A DNA stretch of 64,000 nucleotides from Streptomyces cynarae (GCF_025642135.1 NZ_CP106793.1:2153001-2217000); one strand, 5' to 3'; positions 39,992 to 49,545 are shown, counted from the first letter of the stretch. Numbers and translations: made by a program. The notes: generated by a model not told the origin, from the letters alone.

Positions 39992-40833
39992 TTGGCGGCT
40001 CCCTGGGCCTTGGCCTCCATACGGCGGACGACGAAGCCGAGCGGGATCGTGACCAGCAGGTAGCAAAGGCCGGCGACCAGGATCGGCGTGGAGTTGGCGG
40101 TCGTGCTGGCCAGGTCGCGGCCGAACTTGGACAGTTCGCGCTCCTCCAGTGTGACGCCGAGGAACAGCACCAGCGAGGAGTCCTTGAAGAGCAGGACGAG
40201 TTCGTTGGTGAGCGGCGGGAGGATGATCCGGAAGGCCTGCGGGACGATGATGGAGATCATCGCGCGAGCGGGCGAGAAGCCCAGCGAACGCGCCGCCTCC
40301 ATCTGGCCCTTGGGCACGGCCTGGATGCCCGCGCGGATCGTCTCCGCCATGTACGCAGCCGACACCAGGCCGAGTGCGAGGGCGACCTTGCCGTACGTGC
40401 CGCCGATGATCTCCGTGCCGGGGAAGGCGAGCGGCACGGCGACACCGACGAAGATGAAGATCAGCAGCGCGGGCAGGCCGCGGAAGATCTCGATGTAGAC
40501 GCCGGCGACCCAGCGGTACGGTCCGACGGACGACAGCCGCATCAGTGCGAGGAGCATGCCGAGCACCAGGCCGACGACGAAGCCGGACAGGGTGTACAGC
40601 ACGGTGTTCTTCAGCGCCAGCGTGATGACGTCCGGGAACATCTGCCGGGCGATGTCCACCTGCGCGAACTGGTTCTGCAGCCGTCCCCAGTCCGCCGTGA
40701 CCGCGAAGGCGATCACGGCGACGACGAAGACGGCGTACTGGACACCGCGCGACACCCTGCGCTTCTGGGTCCGGGTCAGCCCCTTCCTACGGGGCTGCAC
40801 GTCGGCCCTGGCCGTGTCCGTCGTGTCGGTCAT
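39988..40833 (-). CDS. polar amino-acid ABC transporter permease
   Basis: 281-aa His/Glu/Gln/Arg-type permease. After a 30-residue basic N-terminus there are about five to six helices, a family segment [19 protein letters not shown], and the EAA-like loop [20 protein letters not shown]. It overlaps the binding-protein stop (ATGA) and the ATPase start (GTGA). It is the only permease in the operon, so it probably forms a homodimer or pairs with one encoded elsewhere. Confidence 0.92.
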   Translation of the reverse strand: MTDTTDTARADVQPRRKGLTRTQKRRVSRGVQYAVFVVAVIAFAVTADWGRLQNQFAQVDIARQMFPDVITLALKNTVLYTLSGFVVGLVLGMLLALMRLSSVGPYRWVAGVYIEIFRGLPALLIFIFVGVAVPLAFPGTEIIGGTYGKVALALGLVSAAYMAETIRAGIQAVPKGQMEAARSLGFSPARAMISIIVPQAFRIILPPLTNELVLLFKDSSLVLFLGVTLEERELSKFGRDLASTTANSTPILVAGLCYLLVTIPLGFVVRRMEAKAQGAAK

Positions 40834-41680
40834 GAGGCGGAGGGCGAGGCGACGGACGGGTTGTAGGGGCCGATCCACTGCTCGTACAGCTTCTTGTACG
40901 TGCCGTCGGCCTTCGCGTCCTTGATCGCCTTGTTGATGGCGGCGAGGAGCTTGGTGTTGCCCTTCTTCACCGTGAAGCCGTACTGCTCACCGGTGTTGAT
41001 GTTGCCGGCCAACTTGAAGGCGTCGGCGTTGGCCTGGTCCTTGAGCCAGCCCTGGACGACCGGGTAGTCGATGACGACGGCCTGGACCTGGCCGGTGCGC
41101 AGGCCGTTGAGGACGGCGTCGGAGGACTCGAAGGAGATCGGGTCGAAGCCCTGCTTCTTCGCGTAGTCCTCGCCGGTGGTCTGCGCCTGGGTGCCGAGCT
41201 TCTTGCCCTTGGCCTTGACGTCGGCCAGAGAGGTGATGCCGCTCTTCTTGTCGACCAGCACGGCCTGGGTGGCGTCGAAGTACGGGTCGGAGAAGTCGAC
41301 GTGCTTCTTGCGCTCGGCGGTGATGGTCATGCCGGCCGCGGCGAGGTCGCACTGGCCGGAGTTGAGGAACGCGCCGGTCTTGAAGTTCTCGAAGGGGGTG
41401 TCGACGACGGCCTGCTTCACTCCGAGGTCCTTGGCGACCAGGTCGATCATCGAGACGTCGAAGCCCTGCACCTTGCCGTTGATCTCCGACTGGAAGGGCG
41501 GGTAGGGCAGGTGGGTACAGGTGGTGAGCTGACCGGCCTTGACGAGTTCCACCCCGCCGGCGGCCGACTTGCGGCGCTGCCGCCGCTGCCGCTCGAGGTG
41601 CAGCCGGCCACGAGCAGCACGCCGGCCGTCGCGGTGGTGGCGGCCAGGATGCGGGCCCGGCGCCCGAGGAGCGTGTTCAC
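40830..41680 (-). pseudogene. extracellular solute-binding lipoprotein of amino-acid ABC transporter, frame-broken
   Basis: 283-aa family 3 binding protein if one base is restored at about 41570/41571. Frame 1 (GTG at 41680, GAGAGG upstream) has the lipoprotein signal RILAATTATAGVLLVAGC with lipobox LVAGC and a Gly/Ser tether. Frame 2 continues VELVKAGQLTTCTHLPYPPF, AGMTITAERKKHVDFSDPYF and GLRTGQVQAVVIDYPVVQGW. Ligand is probably a polar amino acid. The stop overlaps the permease ATG. Everything else is intact, so a missing G in GG is likely a read error. A sigma-70 promoter lies 60 bp upstream. Confidence 0.87.
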
Positions 41681-41738
41681 GGAGGACCTCTCTGTGGGGA
41701 ATCTCGACTTCCCCTGTGGGGGGGATGAGCGGGTTCCG

Positions 41739-41768
41739 ATTATAAGGAGCAGTTTGGGATCCTCAAAC
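41739..41768 (-). promoter_or_regulatory. vegetative promoter with overlapping operator for the amino-acid ABC operon
   Basis: On the minus strand TTGAGG (41766-41761), 16-nt spacer, TATAAT (41744-41739): an excellent sigma-70 (HrdB) promoter about 50-60 bp before the binding-protein GTG. The inverted repeat GTTTGAGGATCCCAAAC (41768-41752, arms GTTTG/CAAAC) overlaps the -35 and spacer, a good position for a repressor. The repressor is unknown. Confidence 0.72.
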
Positions 41769-41936
41769 CAAACCGATGGCTGGAGGGCCTTCTGACCTCA
41801 GAAGCGATCGGCAAACGGGTGAAGACGGCCGCCGGTTACCCTCAAGACCGTCATCCACACCGACATCGACACCGCACCGACACCCGATACCGAACACCGA
41901 GGCTGTCGGCCCCCCGCGAGCGAAGAGAGCACCGCC

Positions 41937-43043
41937 GTGACCCAGCCCCTCCTGGACCTCCCCCCGCTGAGCGCCGCCCGCTTCGCCTCGATCGAGGACC
42001 GGGTGGCGCGGCTGCTGTGCACCGAGCAGGACGTCGTGATCATGCAGGGTGAGGCGCTGCTGCCGCTGGAGGGTGCGATCCGCGGGACCGCCGGGCCCGG
42101 GACGACGGCCCTGAACGTGATCACCGGGCCGTACGGGCAGACCTTCGGCGACTGGCTGCGGGACTGCGGGGCGACGGTGTACGACCTGGCGGTGCCGTTC
42201 CACACGGCGGTGACGGCGGAGCAGGTCCGTCAGGCGCTCGCCGAGCACCCGGAGATCGACTTCGTGTCGCTGGTGCACGCGGAGGCGGCGACCGGGAACA
42301 CGAACCCGGCGGCGGAGATCGGGGCGGTGGTGCGGGAGCACCGCGCACTCTTCTATCTGGACGCCGTGGCCTCGATCGGCGCCGAGCCTGTGCTGCCGGA
42401 CGCGTGGGGGGTGGACCTGTGCGTGATCGGGGCCCAGAAGGCGATGGGCGGGCCGGCGGGGGTGTCGGCGGTGTCGGTGAGCGAGCGGGCGTGGGCGCGG
42501 ATGGCGGCGAACCCGGGGGCGCCGCGGCGGTCGTATCTGTCGCTGCTCGACTGGAAGGAGCGCTGGATCGACGGCGGTCGGAAGGCGCTGCTGCACGCTC
42601 CGGCGCAGCTGGAGATGCTGGCGCTCGAGGCGTGCCTGGAGCGGATCGAGGCGGACGGGCTGGAGACGGTGATGGCCCGGCACCGGTCCGCGGCGGCGGC
42701 GACGCGCGCGGGGGCGGTCGCGCTCGGTGGCGGTCTGGAGCCGTACGTGCATGAGGCGTCGGAGGCGGCGCCGGTGGCCACGACGTTGCGGGCACCGTCC
42801 GGTGTGGTGGCGGCGGAGCTGGTCGCGCGGGCGCTGGAGTGCGACCCGGGGGTGCCGTTGGCGGCGGGCGGGGGTGCGCTGGCCAAGGAGATGATCCGGG
42901 TCAACCACTACGGGGCCGACGCGACGGCGGAGACGGTGTCGGCGAGTCTCGCCGCGCTGGGGGCGGCACTGGGGGAGCTCGGGGTGGATGTGGACGTGGA
43001 GCGGGCTCGGGGAGTGGTCGGGGAACTGTGGGGCCAGCGGTGA
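41937..43043 (+). CDS. class V aminotransferase (alanine/serine-glyoxylate type)
   Basis: 368-aa fold-type I PLP enzyme. Seen: IMQGEALLPLEGAIRGTAGP, LVHAEAATGNTNPAAEIGAV, FYLDAVASIGAEPVLPDAWG, and the PLP lysine in LCVIGAQKAMGGPAGVSAVS. The C-terminal domain has VNHYGADAT. Closest known roles are alanine- or serine-glyoxylate or purine-catabolic aminotransfer. GTG start at 41937. Single gene, divergent from the ABC operon. Confidence 0.87.
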   Translation: MTQPLLDLPPLSAARFASIEDRVARLLCTEQDVVIMQGEALLPLEGAIRGTAGPGTTALNVITGPYGQTFGDWLRDCGATVYDLAVPFHTAVTAEQVRQALAEHPEIDFVSLVHAEAATGNTNPAAEIGAVVREHRALFYLDAVASIGAEPVLPDAWGVDLCVIGAQKAMGGPAGVSAVSVSERAWARMAANPGAPRRSYLSLLDWKERWIDGGRKALLHAPAQLEMLALEACLERIEADGLETVMARHRSAAAATRAGAVALGGGLEPYVHEASEAAPVATTLRAPSGVVAAELVARALECDPGVPLAAGGGALAKEMIRVNHYGADATAETVSASLAALGAALGELGVDVDVERARGVVGELWGQR

Positions 43044-43505
43044 ACGGGTGCGGGTGCGGGGGCCGAGGGGTTCTCGCCCCCGCCGCCCTCACCCTTCCCA
43101 CCCCCGGGCGCCGACTCCCGTGGTCGCCGCCTATCCAACTTGCCGGAAACGTGTCGGCGGAGTGACCGGGGCCTGAAATCGGCATTGCCCTCCAGAGTTC
43201 TTCCAGGTAATTCTGAAATTCCATTCCAGGGTAGCTCCCCGCATTCTTCTGCCCGCTCTTCTCCGGCCTAAACGCAAAGATTCTGCGAACGTCGTCCGAG
43301 GTAATTCGGGCAGATCTCGTGTGGGTTACCAGCGTGTGATCGACTCCACAGGACGGATGTTTCGTCCTTCAATGTCCGTATATTTCTCCAGCAAGCACCG
43401 CCGGTTCGCGCATAGGTGCGCGCCCGCGCGATATCACATCCATCGCCCGTCCGTAACCCCATCCGGCGATGCATTTTCGAATTTCCACGGGTAAATTGAA
43501 TCCGC
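43044..43505. other. intergenic region upstream of ectA
   Basis: 462 bp without a supported gene. Its distal part (about 43160-43500) is clearly lower in GC than the rest of the window, typical of an upstream control region. It contains the sigma-B-like promoter at 43471-43494. I see no other clear operator. Confidence 0.6.
43471..43494 (+). promoter_or_regulatory. ectA: candidate sigma-B-type promoter of ectA
   Basis: GCAT (43471-43474), 14 nt, GGGTAA (43489-43494) fits the Streptomyces stress-sigma pattern GNNT, N14-16, GGGTAY except for the last base. Transcription would start about 43500, only about 6 nt before the ectA ATG at 43506, where no ribosome site is visible. A leaderless or near-leaderless mRNA is therefore implied. 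Fits an osmotic-stress gene, but is inference. Confidence 0.45.
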
Positions 43506-44054
43506 ATGACCGCCGCACAAGCAGACCTGTCAGCGGAATTCCTGGAAGTGTCGGAGGGACTACGGATCGACCGTCCGGAGGTGGCGGACGGTGCCGCTCT
43601 CTGGCGTATCGCCAAGGACTCCGAAGCCCTCGATCTGAACTCCTCCTACAGCTATCTGCTGTGGTGCCGTGACTTCGCCGGCACCTCGGCTGTGGTGCGC
43701 GCCGAGCCCGACGGGCGGCCCGTCGGGTTCCTCACCGCGTACCTCCGGCCCGAGCGCCCCCACACCCTCCTCGTGTGGCAGGTCGCCGTGGACGCCGCGT
43801 ACCGCGGGCGCGGCCTGGCCGCCCGCCTGCTCGACGCGGTCGCGGCACGGGTCGCCGCCGAGCACGGCGTCACCGGCGTCGAGACCACCATCACCCCGGG
43901 CAACACCGCCTCCGAGCGGCTGTTCACCTCGTTCGCCGCCCGGCACGGCGCGACCGTCGAGCGTGAAGTGCTCTTCGACACACGCCAGTTCCCGGACGGA
44001 CCGCACGACCCGGAGGTCCTGTACCGCATCGGGCCCCTCGAGCACACCGCCTGA
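43506..44054 (+). CDS. ectA: L-2,4-diaminobutyrate N-acetyltransferase EctA
   Basis: 182-aa GNAT that makes N-gamma-acetyl-L-2,4-diaminobutyrate. Seen: IDRPEVADGAALWRIAKDSE, the EctA hallmark LDLNSSYSYLLWCRDFAGTS (about residues 43-62), acetyl-CoA site VAVDAAYRGRGLAARLL, and TTITPGNTASERLFTSFA. First gene of ectABCD; preceded by a possible stress promoter and no ribosome site. A pyrimidine-rich 62-bp gap follows before ectB. Confidence 0.95.
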   Translation: MTAAQADLSAEFLEVSEGLRIDRPEVADGAALWRIAKDSEALDLNSSYSYLLWCRDFAGTSAVVRAEPDGRPVGFLTAYLRPERPHTLLVWQVAVDAAYRGRGLAARLLDAVAARVAAEHGVTGVETTITPGNTASERLFTSFAARHGATVEREVLFDTRQFPDGPHDPEVLYRIGPLEHTA

Positions 44055-44116
44055 TCCCCTCACCCCCACCTCCAGTCCGACTCCCCCTCCCCCACACACC
44101 GAGGAGCGTTTTCGTC

Positions 44117-45388
44117 GTGACCATCACCCAGCCGGACCTCAGCGTCTTCGAGACCCTCGAGTCGGAGGTGCGCAGCTACTGCCGCGGCTGGCCCACCGTC
44201 TTCGACCGCGCGCAGGGCAGCCGCATGTACGACGAGGACGGGCACGAGTACCTCGACTTCTTCGCCGGCGCAGGATCACTCAACTACGGCCACAACAACC
44301 CCGTACTGAAACGGGCGTTGATCGACTATCTGGAGCGGGACGGCGTCACCCACGGGCTCGACATGTCCACCGTCGCCAAGCGTTCCTTCCTGCAGACCTT
44401 CCAGGACGTCGTGCTGCGCCCGCGTGACCTGCCCTACAAGGTCATGTTCCCGGGGCCGACCGGCACCAACGCCGTCGAGTCCGCCCTGAAGCTGGCGCGC
44501 AAGGTGAAGGGACGCGAGGCCATCGTGTCCTTCACCAACGCCTTCCACGGGATGTCCCTGGGGTCGCTGGCCGTCACCGGCAACGCCTTCAAGCGCGCCG
44601 GCGCCGGCATCCCGCTGGTGCACGGCACGCCCATGCCCTTCGACAACTACTTCGACGGCACGGTCCAGGACTTCCTCTGGTTCGAGCGGCTCCTGGAGGA
44701 CCAGGGGTCCGGCCTCAACAAACCCGCCGCCGTGATCGTCGAGACCGTGCAGGGCGAGGGCGGCATCAACGTCGCGCGCCCCGAGTGGCTGCGCGCCCTC
44801 GCCGAGCTGTGCGAGCGGCAGGACATGCTGCTGATCGTCGACGACATCCAGATGGGCTGCGGCCGTACCGGCGCCTTCTTCTCCTTCGAGGAGGCCGGGA
44901 TCGTGCCGGACATCGTCACCGTGTCCAAGTCGATCAGCGGCTACGGGCTGCCGATGTCGCTGTGCCTGTTCAAGCCGGAGCTGGACGTCTGGGAGCCGGG
45001 CGAGCACAACGGCACCTTCCGCGGCAACAACCCGGCGTTCGTCACGGCCACCGCCGCTCTGGAGGCCTACTGGACCGACGGGTCCGCGATGGAGAAGCAG
45101 ACCCGGGCCCGCGGCGAGCTGGTCGAGCGCGAGCTGGCCTCGATCGCCGACGAGAACCGCGCCGACGTGAAGGAGTACCGCGGCCGCGGGCTCGTGTGGG
45201 GCCTGGAGTTCCACGACAAGGAGCGGGCCTCGCGGATCGCGCGCCGCGCGTTCGAGCTCGGGCTGCTCGTGGAGACCTCGGGTCCCGAGAGCGAGGTCGT
45301 CAAACTGCTGCCCGCCCTCACCATCACCCCCGACGAGCTGGACGAGGGTCTGGGCATCCTCGCCCGCGCCGTCCGCGAAACCGTCTGA
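44117..45388 (+). CDS. ectB: diaminobutyrate-2-oxoglutarate transaminase EctB
   Basis: 423-aa class III aminotransferase converting aspartate-semialdehyde to 2,4-diaminobutyrate. Motifs: [20 protein letters not shown] at the N-terminus, [54 protein letters not shown] lysine in [14 protein letters not shown] (about residue 270). GTG at 44117 with GAGGAGCG upstream. Second gene of the ectoine operon. Confidence 0.96.
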   Translation: MTITQPDLSVFETLESEVRSYCRGWPTVFDRAQGSRMYDEDGHEYLDFFAGAGSLNYGHNNPVLKRALIDYLERDGVTHGLDMSTVAKRSFLQTFQDVVLRPRDLPYKVMFPGPTGTNAVESALKLARKVKGREAIVSFTNAFHGMSLGSLAVTGNAFKRAGAGIPLVHGTPMPFDNYFDGTVQDFLWFERLLEDQGSGLNKPAAVIVETVQGEGGINVARPEWLRALAELCERQDMLLIVDDIQMGCGRTGAFFSFEEAGIVPDIVTVSKSISGYGLPMSLCLFKPELDVWEPGEHNGTFRGNNPAFVTATAALEAYWTDGSAMEKQTRARGELVERELASIADENRADVKEYRGRGLVWGLEFHDKERASRIARRAFELGLLVETSGPESEVVKLLPALTITPDELDEGLGILARAVRETV

Positions 45389-45417
45389 AAACCCCTGAGA
45401 AGGAGGCACACAGTACC

Positions 45418-45816
45418 GTGATCGTCCGTTCGTTCAAGGACATCGAAGGTACCGACCGGCATGTGAAAGCCGCGTCGGGGACCTGGGAGAGCAAGCGCAT
45501 CGTCCTCGCCCGGGAGAAGGTCGGCTTCTCCCTGCACGAGACGATCCTGTACGCGGGCACCGAGACGTCGATGTGGTACGCGAACCACATCGAGGCGGTC
45601 GTGTGCGTCGAGGGCGAGGCGGAGCTGACCGACCACGAGACCGGGAAGACGTACACGATCACGCCCGGGACCATGTACCTGCTGGACGGGCACGAGAGGC
45701 ACACGCTGCGCGTGAAGGAGGACTTCCGCTGCCTCTGCGTCTTCAACCCGCCCGTGACCGGCCGTGAGGACCACGACGAGAACGGCGTCTACCCCCTGCT
45801 CACCGAGGAGGTGTGA
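45418..45816 (+). CDS. ectC: L-ectoine synthase EctC
   Basis: 132-aa cupin that closes the ectoine ring. Seen: [59 protein letters not shown] and [20 protein letters not shown], with the cupin metal ligands. The length and lack of signal fit the family. GTG at 45418 preceded by AAGGAGG at about 12 nt. ectD follows after 7 nt. Confidence 0.96.
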   Translation: MIVRSFKDIEGTDRHVKAASGTWESKRIVLAREKVGFSLHETILYAGTETSMWYANHIEAVVCVEGEAELTDHETGKTYTITPGTMYLLDGHERHTLRVKEDFRCLCVFNPPVTGREDHDENGVYPLLTEEV

Positions 45817-45823
45817 ATCACCG

Positions 45824-46726
45824 ATGACCCTGACCACCAGCACAGCCGTCACCGATCTCTATCCCAGCCGCGGCGCCACCGAGGTGGCGGTCCCGCGCCA
45901 GGACCCGGTCGTGTGGGGCGCTCCGGGTACACCGGGGCCGATCTCGCTGACCGACCTCCAGGCGTACGAGCGCGACGGCTTCCTGGCCATCGACGAGCTG
46001 ATCACCGAGGACGAGGTCGCCGTCTACCGGCAGGAGCTGGAGCGGCTCGTCACCGATCCGGACATCCGCGCCGACGAGCGGTCGATCGTGGAGCCGAAGT
46101 CGAAGGAGATCCGGTCCGTCTTCGAGGTGCACAGGATCAGCGAGGTGTTCGCGAAACTCGTGCGCGACGAGCGGGTCGTCGGGCGGGCGCGGCAGATCCT
46201 CGGCTCGGACGTGTACGTCCACCAGTCGCGGATCAACGTCAAGCCGGGCTTCGGCGCCAGCGGCTTCTACTGGCACTCCGACTTCGAGACCTGGCACGCC
46301 GAGGACGGTCTGCCGAACATGCGGACGGTGTCCGTCTCGATCGCGCTGACCGAGAACTACGACACCAACGGCGGCCTGATGATCATGCCGGGGTCGCACA
46401 AGACGTTCCTCGGCTGCGCCGGCGCCACGCCGAAGGACAACTACAAGAAGTCGCTGCAGATGCAGGACGCGGGCACCCCGTCCGACGAAGCGCTGACGAA
46501 GATGGCCTCCGAGTACGGCATCAAGCTGTTCACAGGCAAGGCCGGTTCGGCGACCTGGTTCGACTGCAACTGCATGCACGGCTCGGGCGACAACATCACC
46601 CCGTTCCCGCGCAGCAACGTGTTCATCGTGTTCAACAGCGTGGAGAACGCGGCGGTGGAGCCCTTCGCGGCTCCGGTCCGGCGTCCCGAGTTCATCGGGG
46701 CGCGGGACTTCACCCCGGTGAAGTGA
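45824..46726 (+). CDS. ectD: ectoine 5-hydroxylase EctD
   Basis: 300-aa Fe(II)/2-oxoglutarate dioxygenase of the PhyH family that makes 5-hydroxyectoine. The iron HxD lies in FYWHSDFETWHAEDGLPNMR (about residues 147-166) and the distal His in DCNCMHGSGDNITPFPRSN (about residue 251). The C-terminus PEFIGARDFTPVK is copied four more times with the following terminator in an 80-bp tandem array. Last gene of the ect operon. Confidence 0.96.
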   Translation: MTLTTSTAVTDLYPSRGATEVAVPRQDPVVWGAPGTPGPISLTDLQAYERDGFLAIDELITEDEVAVYRQELERLVTDPDIRADERSIVEPKSKEIRSVFEVHRISEVFAKLVRDERVVGRARQILGSDVYVHQSRINVKPGFGASGFYWHSDFETWHAEDGLPNMRTVSVSIALTENYDTNGGLMIMPGSHKTFLGCAGATPKDNYKKSLQMQDAGTPSDEALTKMASEYGIKLFTGKAGSATWFDCNCMHGSGDNITPFPRSNVFIVFNSVENAAVEPFAAPVRRPEFIGARDFTPVK

Positions 46727-47044
46727 GCCGGAACCCGGCCGGGGGTCCGGGGGTCACCCCCGGAGATCACAGCATCGGGGCGCGGGACTTCACCCCGGTG
46801 AAGTGAGCCGGAACCCGGCCGGGGGTCCGGGGGTCGCCCCCGGAGATCACAGCATCGGGGCGCGGGACTTCACCCCGGTGAAGTGAGCCGGAACCCGGCC
46901 GGGGGTCCGGGGTCACCCCGGAGATCACAGCATCGGGGCGCGGGACTTCACCCCGGTGAAGTGAGCCGGAACCCGGCCGGGGGTCCGGGGGTCGCCCCCG
47001 GAGATCACAGCATCGGGGCGCGGGACTTCACCCCGGTGAAGTGA
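46693..47044. repeat. 80-bp tandem array of ectD 3' end plus terminator
   Basis: Four units of 80, 80, 78 and 80 bp begin at 46693, 46773, 46853 and 46931, plus a partial fifth from 47011 to 47044. Each unit starts at CATCGGGGCGCGGGACTTCA, i.e. the last ten ectD codons with the TGA, then a spacer with the hairpin TCCGGGGG/CCCCCGGA. The loop base alternates A, G, A, G, pointing to duplication of a two-unit block. Unit 3 is 2 bp shorter because one G and one C are lost from opposite sides of the stem. Only the first copy belongs to ectD. Confidence 0.95.
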
Positions 47045-47053
47045 CCGCCGGGT

Positions 47054-47085
47054 GCCTGGAGCCCTTCGTGCGAGGGGCTCCAGGC
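47054..47085. terminator. bidirectional hairpin after the ectD array
   Basis: GCCTGGAGCCC (47054-47064) and GGGCTCCAGGC (47075-47085) form a perfect 11-bp stem with a 10-nt loop, between the array and the convergent aminotransferase stop at 47094. Confidence 0.8.
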
Positions 47086-47093
47086 GCCGCTGG

Positions 47094-48143
47094 TCAGTCG
47101 GACAGCACGTCCAGGAGGCGATCGACGTCGGCGGGCGTGTTGTAGAGGTGGAAGGCCGCCCGCAGGTTGCCCGCACGGTTCGAGACCTCGACGCCCGCCC
47201 GGCTCAACTCGCCCTGCCGGTGGCCGAGTCCGGGCACGGACACGATCGGTGAGCCCGGTGCGGCGACCGGTTCGTGGCCGAGTGCGCCGAGGCCCTTGAG
47301 GAACCGGTCGGCGAGGGCGAGGTCGTGGGCCCGCACCCGGGCCACGCCCACCTCCTCCAGTAGCTCCAGGGAGCGGCGGGCACCCGCGTACGAGAACAGT
47401 GCCGGGCTCTCGTCGAACCTCCGTGCGGAGCGGGCGAGTTCGGCGACCGGTCCGTAGCAGCTGCCCCAGGGCTCCTCCCCCGCGACCCAGCCGGCGAAGA
47501 GCGGGGAGAGGGAGCCGAGGTCCTCCGGGACCACGAGGAAGGCCACGCCGCGCGGGCAGAAGAGCCACTTGAAGGCGACGGCGGCGACATAGTCGTACGC
47601 GTCCGCGTCGAGGTCCAGCCAGCCGACGGCCTGTGACGCGTCCACATACGTACGGGCGCCGTGCTCCCGGGCCGCCGCGCCGATGGCGGACAGGTCGGCG
47701 ATCCGGCCGTCGGCGGACTGCGCCGCGCTGACCGCGACGAGCGCGGTGCCGGGCCCCACGGACTCGGCGATCCGCTCCAGCGGCACGGTGCGGACCCTCA
47801 GGTCGCGGCGCATGTGGAAGGGGTTCACCACCGAGCTGAAGTCGCCCTCGGCGGTGACGACTTCGGCGCCCTCGGGCAGCGAGGCGGCGATCAGCCCGGT
47901 GTAGACGGCGACCGAGGCCCCCGCCGCCACCCGGCGGTCGGGAACTCCGGTCAACCGGGCGAAGGAGGCGCGGGCGGCCTCCACGTCGGCGAACATGTCG
48001 GTGGGCTGCCCGACGGCGGCCGACTCCACGGCGGTCCGCAGGGCCTCCACCGTGCGGGCCGGCAGCAGCCCGGTGCTCGCGGTGTTCAGGTAGGTGTTCT
48101 TCGGGGCGAACTCGGCGCGGACGAGGGTCTCGAAGGTCTCCAT
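47094..48143 (-). CDS. class V aminotransferase / cysteine desulfurase-like PLP protein
   Basis: 349-aa fold-type I PLP enzyme. Seen: YLNTASTGLLPARTVEALR, FSSVVNPFHMRRDL, RTYVDASQAVGWLDLDADAY, and the PLP lysine in VAAVAFKWLFCPRGVAFLVV. The C-terminal VEVSNRAGNLRAAFHLYNTP fits. This branch includes isopenicillin N epimerase-like and selenocysteine lyase-like proteins; no SufS/NifS-type Cys loop is obvious. The ATG at 48143 is used because residues from there align to the family; a frame to 48179 is possible and neither has a strong ribosome site. Confidence 0.82.
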   Translation of the reverse strand: METFETLVRAEFAPKNTYLNTASTGLLPARTVEALRTAVESAAVGQPTDMFADVEAARASFARLTGVPDRRVAAGASVAVYTGLIAASLPEGAEVVTAEGDFSSVVNPFHMRRDLRVRTVPLERIAESVGPGTALVAVSAAQSADGRIADLSAIGAAAREHGARTYVDASQAVGWLDLDADAYDYVAAVAFKWLFCPRGVAFLVVPEDLGSLSPLFAGWVAGEEPWGSCYGPVAELARSARRFDESPALFSYAGARRSLELLEEVGVARVRAHDLALADRFLKGLGALGHEPVAAPGSPIVSVPGLGHRQGELSRAGVEVSNRAGNLRAAFHLYNTPADVDRLLDVLSD

Positions 48144-48239
48144 GGGACCACTGTGCGGCCCGCGGAAGTCCCAGTCCATCGCCTATTTGTGCGTGGTTCC
48201 ATCAAGGAGCCCTTACACATCCGCCTGACCTGCGGGTCC

Positions 48240-48956
48240 TCAGTGCTGCGGCACCGCGCAGCCGTCCGGGCCGCAGGCGTCCGCGTCACCCTGGTCGATC
48301 AGCTTCAGCGGCGAGCGTTCGCCCCACGCCTGGGTCAGCGCCTGCGCGAAGAGCTCCGCCGGCTGGGCGCCGGAGACGCCGTACTTCCGGTCGAGGACGA
48401 AGAAGGGGACGCCGTTCGCACCCAGCTCGGCGGCCTCGCGCTCGTCGGCGCGCACGGCGTCGGCGTAGGCGGTGGGGTCGGCGAGGACCTTGCGGACGTC
48501 CTCGGCGGCGAGCCCGGCCTCCACGGCCAGCTCCACCAGCCGCTCGTCGCCCTCGGTGAACAGGGACCGTTCCTCGGCGAAGTTCGCCCGGTACAGGATC
48601 TGGATCAGCTCGTCCTGCTTGCCCTGCTCCTTGGCGAAGTGCAGCAGGCGGTGCATGTCGAAGGTGTTGCCGTGGTCGCGGCCCGTGGTGCGGTACTCGA
48701 GGCCCTCGGCGGCGGCCTGGGCGCCCAGGTTGTGCTCACCGGCCTGGGCCTGCGCCTCGCTCATCCCGTACTTCTTGGCGAGCATCGTGAGGACCGGCTG
48801 CACGTCGTCCTTGGCGCGGTGCGGGTCCAGCTCGAAGGAGCGGTGCACCACCTCGACCTCGTCCCGGTGCGGGAAGGCCTGGAGCGCCTTCTCGAAGCGG
48901 GCTTTTCCGACATAGCACCAGGGGCAGGCGATGTCGGACCAGATCTCCACGCGCAT
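48240..48956 (-). CDS. DsbA/FrnE family 2-hydroxychromene isomerase-like oxidoreductase
   Basis: 238-aa thioredoxin-fold protein. N-terminal MRVEIWSDIACPWCYVGKAR has the CPWC redox pair (residues 11-14). The helical insert ends with ANGVPFFVLDRKYGVSGAQP, where the cis-Pro loop GVPFF is diagnostic. No signal peptide, so it is cytoplasmic like FrnE. Extra Cys residues at the C-terminus (DACGPDGCAVPQH) might bind metal or form a second disulfide. FrnE was described in polyketide biosynthesis, but most homologues have general roles. Confidence 0.9.
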   Translation of the reverse strand: MRVEIWSDIACPWCYVGKARFEKALQAFPHRDEVEVVHRSFELDPHRAKDDVQPVLTMLAKKYGMSEAQAQAGEHNLGAQAAAEGLEYRTTGRDHGNTFDMHRLLHFAKEQGKQDELIQILYRANFAEERSLFTEGDERLVELAVEAGLAAEDVRKVLADPTAYADAVRADEREAAELGANGVPFFVLDRKYGVSGAQPAELFAQALTQAWGERSPLKLIDQGDADACGPDGCAVPQH

Positions 48957-49032
48957 GTCTTCGGCTTCTCTCCAGGTCGTACGGGTACGGAGCCTCCCTC
49001 CGCAGGCTGTGTGAACGTTCAAGCGCTCCGTT

Positions 49033-49545
49033 TCATTCCCCCGGGACACCGGGGACGGTGTACCGGAGGTGGACGTGGTGGTCGTCCTCGGCGGGCGGGT
49101 TCTCAAGGTCGGGGACCCAGCCGTGGCGGGCGTAGAAGACCTGGGCGCGCCGGTTGTCCACGTGCACGTCGAGGACGGCCGTCCGCTTGCCGTCGGCCTG
49201 CCACTCCTCCACACAGGCCGCGTGGAGTTGCGAGCCGATGCCGCGGCGCCAGTGACCGGGGTCGACGTGGAACTGGAAGAGCTTGACCGTGTCGGCGGGG
49301 GCTCCCTCCGGCGTGCGGAAGGAGGCGACGCCGACGAGGTGCCCGTGTTCGACGACGCACAGCACATGTCCGTCAGGCCGTTGGATGGCGGCCCGCCAGG
49401 CGGCGAGCCAGTCGGTGCCGTCCTGCGGCAGCCCCTTGGGGTAGTACGTCGCCCTGGCCCGCACGTGCAGATCGGCCACGGCCGGCGCCTCGGCGGACAG
49501 GGCGGTGCGGATCACCCGGCTTCCGGTCACACGCTCTTGGATCAT
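49033..49545 (-). CDS. GNAT family N-acetyltransferase
   Basis: 170-aa GNAT. Motif A VKLFQFHVDPGHWRRGIGSQ followed by LHAACVEEWQADGK (about residues 88-121), motif B DVHVDNRRAQVFYARHGWV. ATYYPKGLPQDGTDW may form the acceptor site; substrate unknown. The ATG at 49545 overlaps the regulator stop by 4 nt, so it is translated with the GlxA-type regulator and may be an accessory target of it. Confidence 0.87.
   Translation of the reverse strand: MIQERVTGSRVIRTALSAEAPAVADLHVRARATYYPKGLPQDGTDWLAAWRAAIQRPDGHVLCVVEHGHLVGVASFRTPEGAPADTVKLFQFHVDPGHWRRGIGSQLHAACVEEWQADGKRTAVLDVHVDNRRAQVFYARHGWVPDLENPPAEDDHHVHLRYTVPGVPGE

Noticed and set aside
46693..47044. CRISPR-like regular repeat
   Set aside because: Units are contiguous 80-bp copies without unique spacers, contain ectD codons, and no cas genes are near.
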